Shown: one piece after another, positions 57,463 to 64,000 of the stretch | How positions within the stretch are numbered: position 1 is the first letter of the stretch | Layout: each line of letters begins with the position of its first letter | NCBI GenBank assembly: GCA_947846985.1 | Contig: CANTUZ010000001.1 | Coordinates: forward strand, 31,272,727-31,336,726 | Origin: Fratercula arctica | Taxonomy: Eukaryota > Chordata > Aves > Charadriiformes > Alcidae | Reading direction: 5' to 3' | DNA: 64,000 nt | The notes under the pieces: model-generated | What the model was told of the DNA's origin: nothing | What the model saw: the letters and a program-made list of their open reading frames with translations, nothing else | Database searches by the model: none | Made by a program: the position numbers and the translations under genes

Positions 57463-59206
57463 GATAAGAACTGTAAAAGACAGAATTAGGTACTGCTGTT
57501 ATCAAAGAAGTAGGCTCTGTGTATTGCCCTCTACTGTTTCCCCAAAGACGAAGTGCTTAGACTACAATAATCTTGCCTGGTTAGTGAACGGTCACCCTTC
57601 CCAGCTGACCAAACAAGAGGTTAAAGACCATGCCTCTTCACCCCGTCACCAAACCTCCCAAGCACAAAAGCCACTGAAGATCTTAGACACCCCAAGTGGG
57701 ACCTGGGCAACATTTTCATTCCTGAATCCAACTTCTGTGTCCCCGGTGCCCAGACTGCAGCAGCCCTTTGCTGATGGTGTCTGTGGGTACTGCTGAGGCT
57801 CCCCGGTAGCCCTTGAGCCCATGGGATGGGGCTGCATGTGGTACTGGCTGGCGCCCAAACCAGACACAACCTGGCATGGAGCCGCTCATCCACTGTGGGA
57901 AATGTAGAGAAATCTCCCTCCCACCCAGCTAAGCAGCCCCAGCTTCTGTCCTGGAGCTGTAAGTGCAAGAAACACCCCCCAAAACCACAACAGACCTTGC
58001 ACAGAGCTACTCTAGCTGGATACATCATTTAAATAGTACTTCAGTGCTGGAAACCTTGCGTTGGTGGCTGTAGCCCCATATGGTTTTGGGGCAGCGTTGT
58101 TACCAGTTAGAGTGAAGGGTGAGCTAAGTGTGGAGAAACCTAATGTGGCCCTTCTAAAACAGGAGCAGAAGGACTGCTATTGACCATGTTGTAAATGGTC
58201 CTAATTGAGCAGGTTTCAAGCCACAAAATCCACTTGCAGAATGTTTGGTGTTGGCTGACAGTGCATGTTTGAGAATACAAACTAATTAACGTAGTACTAA
58301 CCCAGGCACGGTCATTTGAATGCAACTTTTCTTTAATTGCTGAGAGGTCTCATTAGCAAGTTTAAATCCTCAAGGAAGGCATCCCAGACACTTTCGTGTG
58401 TCTTAAGCACTAACAATGACAACTAAAGATAGCAGCAGGAGCAAGTAATTTCATTACAAAGGGCAAAGAATCCTCTCTATTTAATGTGTTTTTAATCTGA
58501 TATTCAGGAGAATATGGATACATCCACAGCTGTCCTAGGCTCAGTCCCCAGGCACGAGATCTCACCAGCCCTCTTGCGAATGTCTTGGCGCCTTGGGTAT
58601 CTGGGATCCCTCTACTCCAGAGCCATGTGCACATTCCGCTGCTTTTTGTGGCAAGGGTTCACAGATTTTTGTCCACAGTTTACAGTGCTTCCAGTTCCTT
58701 GAGGCTTTTTGGAGTTGCAATTCCTTCCCAACCTGTCACATTTCTTGCCTTATCTTTCCACACGTGCTTTCCTCAACTTTGTTTTGTCCCCTGCTCTGCC
58801 CTAAATTACACAGAGGGGGCTCCTTTTCCTGTTGCTAATTTCTGGTGGATGTTCAGTCGTAGATCATGTATACTAAGGGCGACAGGCTGGTTGCCTGCTA
58901 GAGAAAGACTTGAACTTTTTTCCACTTTGTCTCAAACATGGAAGCAGAGTTATCATCAGCCTCAAGTGCCCACTTCCAAAGCTGTTATTTATTCTTCTAC
59001 AGTAGCTGGGGCAGCTTAAACTAATGAGATGAGAATGCCAGTGCTCCAGTAGATAAGGACTTCATTGGAGATAGGGCTTGAAGCACAGGTCTCTATCCAG
59101 GTGTCTACCTGGGATTAGGTGCATCTTCCTTTTTTCTGTGCTGAGGGGAATGAAGGCACCCTTCTCTGAGCATGTAACTTCAGCTGGTGGTTTGCACCTG
59201 GTCACT

Positions 59207-59246
59207 TAGCACTGTTTTGGGGCACATAGCACAGTTTTGGGGCACA
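59207..59246 (+). repeat. Two-copy 20-base tandem duplication
   Basis: The unit tagcactgttttggggcaca is followed directly by a copy with one substitution (t to a at position 7). Confidence 0.9.
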
Positions 59247-61402
59247 TCTGAGTGCTCCTAAAATGCTTGTCATCCAACTGCTCCTATTAACCCCCTTCCA
59301 AACCACCTTCTAAGATTCCTAGGAGCCAACACCATTGGTTTGTTGGATCACAAGGAAATTATCCATGTTTTCTTTGTCAGCTTCCCAAAATCCTTGCTGG
59401 ACTGAGGCTAACATTTATTTCCATGCACCTGACTGAGGTACACATGGCACTTTCTAACCAATGAAGCTTCTTCCCTGTGTGCTCAAAATACAGGTGCATC
59501 AAGACAACTGACTCAGCAGTCTGAAGAGAAGGTTTGGTGTTTTTGGTATATAATCAGCCAGGACACTTGGGGACACCACGGTAGAAACAGGAACAAACTC
59601 TTTTATTCCCTTTTCCATCTCCAGTTCTACAATGAAAATGTGTTTTAAAAAATGTATCAGACCCTGTAAGAGCACAGCTTGCATGTGCAGGTTAAAAATA
59701 CTTAACCTACATCTGAAAATCCCTTGAAGAGGGAGATTTAAACAAAGAAAACAAGTAGCTTTGGCTCTCAGAAGATTCTTTGAATATTTGATTAACTGCC
59801 TAGGTTACTCACTACCCTTTAGACATGATATTTCAGCTTCATCAGTCATTTTGGAAAGGGATCTGAGGATAAAGCCCCAGGATCTGCCATTGTAACAACA
59901 TCATTTTTTCTGTGCTCCAAAAGATGGATTTGTCAGTGAAAGAGAAGACGCTGCTGTGATTAAGCTGGTAAGCTATGGCTTAAGACCTTGGACTCTATTT
60001 CAGTTCTGCTGGAGGCTTTATTTATGTCAGCCGGAACATCACCAAATTTTTGGATCCATGTCCTCTATTCATATATGAGATGTCCTTTCACTGTTGCTCT
60101 GTCTGCTTCATCTATCTGAATTTTCCCTAATGTTTGTACTTCACTGTGTTTCACGGGAGTGTCTCCTCTTGGCAGGGACTTTTAAACACCCCTGTACAGA
60201 GCAACAGTAAAATAGAAGCAAACCATGAACAACCTGGGAAGGGAAGTTACAAAGCTGAAGTATGTTTTCTACCCAAGACACTGGGAAAAAGAGTACTATG
60301 TATTATAAAAGCTTCTCTATTTCTGTTGTCTGTCTACCTCTGTCTCAGATTTACATCCCCGTGAGTAATTTCTCACTCCTAGAAAGCACCTGTTCTATAA
60401 AAATTAAATTAATTTGCATGCTTGCCTGCACATGTCTTTTGGAGGGGAGTTTTAGGAATAGCTCCATGTCTGAGTGCATACTCCCCAGTAGGAATAAATC
60501 TGGCTACATTAGGGAAAAGCGTGCAAAGTTTTACCTCAGAATTGCCCTGTTCTCTCTGAGACTTCATGAACAAAACCTGTGACCACATCTGCTGTAGATG
60601 ACTTGCGGCAACCTTGAACTCGCCAGCTCACGTCGCAGTGATTGCGGCACAGGGCTCAGGGGGACTCCGAAAAAGCATGGGGAGACTCCAGCTGTCCCAA
60701 ACACCCAACTCCGGGAGGCTACATTGCTGTTTGTACCTGCTCTAGCTGGTTTCAAAATAAGGTGGCTGCTTTTTGTAAGCTTTTATTTCGTCCTGCAGAA
60801 ATATCCAAATGCTGCTGTAAAATGGCTCACTGATGGCTGCAAGGAGGCTTCGTGGTTTTACTGTTGAGCAGTGCCCTGAGTGCAGCTCCCCCTCTGTGTC
60901 TATAAAATACACCACATGTGGCCAAACATCCTAAGGGTCCTCAGTAAGTAGCATTTGAACAGCCTTCTCTGTATTTAAAAAGAAAGTGTGAGATGGAGAT
61001 CCATCCTCACTGGACCCTTTGTACCAGCCCTGAAGGATGCCGCTCTTTGAGCAAGATTCCAAATCTGCCAAGTCCAAAACCGAATCTTCCTTGCTAGCTT
61101 TAAGAGGAGCTGATAAATAGCTAAATAAAAGGCTGGCGTGTAAAGGACTGGACTGAATGTGTCTATTTGGTTTTCATGAGCATTAACCCTGTGGATTTCC
61201 ACCATCCCCTGGCTGAGGAAGGAAGTAACGATGATCAGTACGGGACTGAGGGTCTCTTCACAACAGGCTACCAGTAAACTCAGATGATTATTTATTGTAC
61301 AGCTGGAAAAAAAAGATTGTTTTCCTGAACATGTTTTTTTTTTTTTCCTGCAGTTGGCATAAATAAAAGAATAGGCACTCAGCTGTTTTTGCAAATGTAA
61401 AG

Positions 61403-61417
61403 AAAAAAAAAAAAAAA
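61403..61417 (+). repeat. A15 homopolymer
   Basis: Uninterrupted A run. Confidence 0.9.
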
Positions 61418-63564
61418 CAAACTAAAAAAAATTTCAAATATGAGCTTAAGTAAGTAAAGGTGGGGTAGATTTCAAACCACAACAAAAAATTAGCTAAAAT
61501 ATTCCTGTGAACATGAGATATTGTGAAAGCTCATTTTGCATCAATTCAGAATTATGCATTGAAATCAAAATTGCATTAAGCACAAGGGCTCATTGTGCAG
61601 AATTGACAGAATTGTCTGACTCACCCACAGCACTGCCTGGAGCATTTCTAGACATATCCCTTGTGAAGGGAATGTCTTTTTGGGTGGAGCACTGGCATCT
61701 CCAAAGTATTCTTCTCTTTCGAATTACTTTAAGAAAGATGGCTGTATGATTACTGATAGTGATATTTTCTGTATTTCCTTTTCTTAAGACCTGCAGCCCA
61801 AATGCTCCTGCAAGCATATACTGCACTGATTTAAAAAGTCAGACATCAGCTTGAATCAAATCCAAGACGCACACAAAGAATAAATTCTGACTTAGAGACA
61901 GATTTTGTTACAAATAGTTGGGGAAGTCTTCACGTGAGCAAGTAGTGGGGGACAGCATGTTGTTTCCATCTCCATACAGAGCACTAGGTGAGCAAATCCT
62001 GCATGGACCCGCGCCATCCTGGATCGTTGCTTGTTTGGGTTTTCATACCTGTCTAAAGACCTTGGCTGATCAGCTGATTAACTGAATCACCACTTTTCCC
62101 TCTCAGTTTGCAGGAATAAGCTGTATTTCCCTTTTAAGATGAGTTCTGGATAAATTGATGCTTTAGATCCAGCAGAGAAGATAATCTGATGTGAAGTGAT
62201 TAACTCTTCAAGTGAATTGCACGGTTATTTCCATAAGAAAACTGTCTTTGTTGTTCAACCCTCTTAACTGCTGCTGCTTACACGACACACTTATAAAGCT
62301 GTGGGTTTAGATTAGTGGATTTATCTTAGTTTATGACTGTGCTGCTGTGAATTATGTTAGTGGTAACGTAGCCTTACATTTCCTAGTTTTCATACGCAAT
62401 GGCCATTATCCTGCATCTGTTCTTCCTGCTTCATGTTTTTCTCCTCTGTTTGTATCTCGTTTTTGGGGTATATGCCAGCATAATGACATGCCATTGAAAT
62501 CAGAGCCAGGACTCATTAGCTCTAGTAATTACCACTTTCCTCTGCCCCGGAGGCTTAGAGCATCACTCTTTTTCCTACTCTCAGACAAGCCTTTCATTAG
62601 TACAGCCATCCACAGCACTTCCAAACTCACTTGGAGCAATGGGCTGCTGCTATGTCCACCTAGAGTGTAGGGATGCTCCTCTTCTCTCAGTCAGGGGACC
62701 TGTCCCACCACTGAATCACTGACATAACAGCCAATGCAAGCTGCCAACGCACATTTGAAAATCTCCCTCATTATGATTACTTATGACTTCTTTCCACATG
62801 CAATTAGAAAACATTTTCTCTCCAATACCACTCAGATTCCTGCCTTTTGCTTCTCTTCCTCCACAGTTTTCACTACTCTTTTCCCTATGGTAACCTTCTT
62901 TGCCTCCTTCTTTCTCCCTACTTTCTAGGTACCCTTTCTTGCACCAAATCATACTTGTGCTTGATTTGCCTCACGTCTGAAAGGATCAAATTTGAAAGGA
63001 TCAAAAATAAAATGAACAAGAAAGATACATGACTGCTCAGAAGCTGGAGATCCATTGTCCCAGAGACTTCCTGCTTGTGCCATCCTTTCAATTTGGATTA
63101 AAATGCAGGCTGGGGAGGCAGAGCTGGGGACCCTGTTTCTTGTCATGCTGTGGATTTACTGAAAATCATTGCAGAAGTGTGATGTGCTGTTATTATTTGT
63201 GCTTTGCTCGTGCTGCTAAATATGTGTTTTATTTTGATGGAAGTTTATTTAACACACTTTTGTTGAGGTTGCTTTTACCACTCAGTTCTGACAAAGGAAT
63301 GACAGTTGGGTTAATTTTCTTGTTGAAACATGGCTTAAGCTAAGATTATCTTCAGCATTAGCAAGAGATGACTACTTCTTCCTTCTCTTTAAAACCAGGG
63401 GGGATGGGGAGGGCTGTTATTCTTGGACACTGAAGATGTTCACTTCCCTTTGGGTTGCTGAGGTTAAATGTCAGAGTTTGGTTTTGATTTCTGACTGTTG
63501 TGTATCATTGCTCTTCTCCCACCACTGCTAGCTTTTCTCTTGATAGATATTACTCTTTCTTCAG

Positions 63565-63689
63565 GCATCAGAGAAGCAGAGTGTGAAGAAGAAATAGAAA
63601 CGAATGGTTTGCTTTGTGGACCAAACCAGCCAGACATAATACATCACGGGGAAGAAGGCACAAAAGAAATTGTGCAAGATTTAGTCAAG
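63565..63689 (+). other. Exon-like open segment, unassigned
   Basis: A 125-base segment is bounded by a pyrimidine-rich acceptor (tattactctttcttcag, ending 63564) and a donor aag|gtagaa at 63690. It is open in the frame that reads IREAECEEEIETNG, then KEIVQDLVK. The surrounding frame is open from 63498 to 63803. The composition is acidic and hydrophilic, not a simple repeat. I do not recognise the protein. It may be a chance open frame or an exon of a non-coding transcript; no partner exon is visible. Confidence 0.2.
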
Positions 63690-64000
63690 GTAGAAACATG
63701 TGGTCTATCTCCACTCAAGCCAAAGCTAGAAGAACTTGAGTCGGAGCTCAAGTCAGAACTGCTCCTACTGTTACCTTGGTCTTGTTTCCTGAAACCTCAG
63801 TGAGCAATGCAAACAACCTCGCTGTAATCTGTGGATGATGTAATGTTTCAAGATCCAATCTGATTTTCTACACTGACAGAAGTGTTTCGCTGTATGGCGT
63901 GTCATTGTGCTGCATCAAGGGTAAGGCTTTCTAGGGCTGATTAGCACTGCAAAACAGTTTCTGATGTTTTCTGTTAGGAAAGTGACATCTAAAGTCTTAT
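63690..64000. other. Intergenic, no gene seen
   Basis: The open frame continues to 63803; nothing else is recognisable before the end of the window. Confidence 0.4.

Larger units (their letters stand above)
57469..63564. other. Intergenic, no gene seen
   Basis: Unique sequence with a two-copy 20-base duplication at 59207-59246, a T13 run at 61334-61346 and an A15 run at 61403-61417. Open frames up to 144 codons (58585-59019) are unrecognised and lack splice or poly(A) support. Confidence 0.5.

Overview
This window looks like a piece of a bird nuclear chromosome. The strongest clues are about a dozen CR1 LINE fragments with the avian-style ATTCTATG tail, an alpharetrovirus-like solo LTR, and one vertebrate gene split by GT-AG introns. 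I cannot name the species. Composition is AT-leaning, with simple repeats and no sign of bacterial, plasmid or phage content.

Positions 1-11,145 hold the 3' part of SUCLA2, the ADP-forming succinyl-CoA ligase beta subunit (mitochondrial, TCA cycle), on the + strand. Nine coding exons can be read with all reading phases closing: 70-169, 364-526, 3302-3430, 3881-4019, 5374-5535, 5617-5759, 8416-8536, 8833-8921 and 10323-10397 (stop TGA at 10395-10397). They encode 372 residues, equivalent to about residue 92 to the end of the 463-residue human protein. The first exons (probably two) lie upstream of the window. A 3' UTR of about 750 bases ends at a double AATAAA near 11,107-11,128.

From 11,150 to 64,000 I see no convincing protein-coding gene. 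In mammals SUCLA2 is transcribed towards a long gene-poor interval before HTR2A, and this stretch would fit that, but this is inference from synteny. It holds CR1 fragments in both orientations (several from one young-looking subfamily), an older CR1 with decayed reverse transcriptase, an ERVL-type LTR scrap at 18.4 kb, a well-bounded solo LTR at 57,117-57,462, and microsatellites including a 186-base AAAAG tract at 46.7 kb. One exon-like segment at 63,565-63,689 is open and has plausible splice sites, but I cannot assign it.

I did not find a new biological system here. The observations most worth checking are the solo LTR with its 6-base flanking repeat, short direct repeats flanking three CR1 copies, shared derived changes that split the young CR1 copies into sub-lineages, the long C tract and 15-base minisatellite in SUCLA2 introns, two weak SUCLA2 splice donors, and the exon-like segment at the right end.
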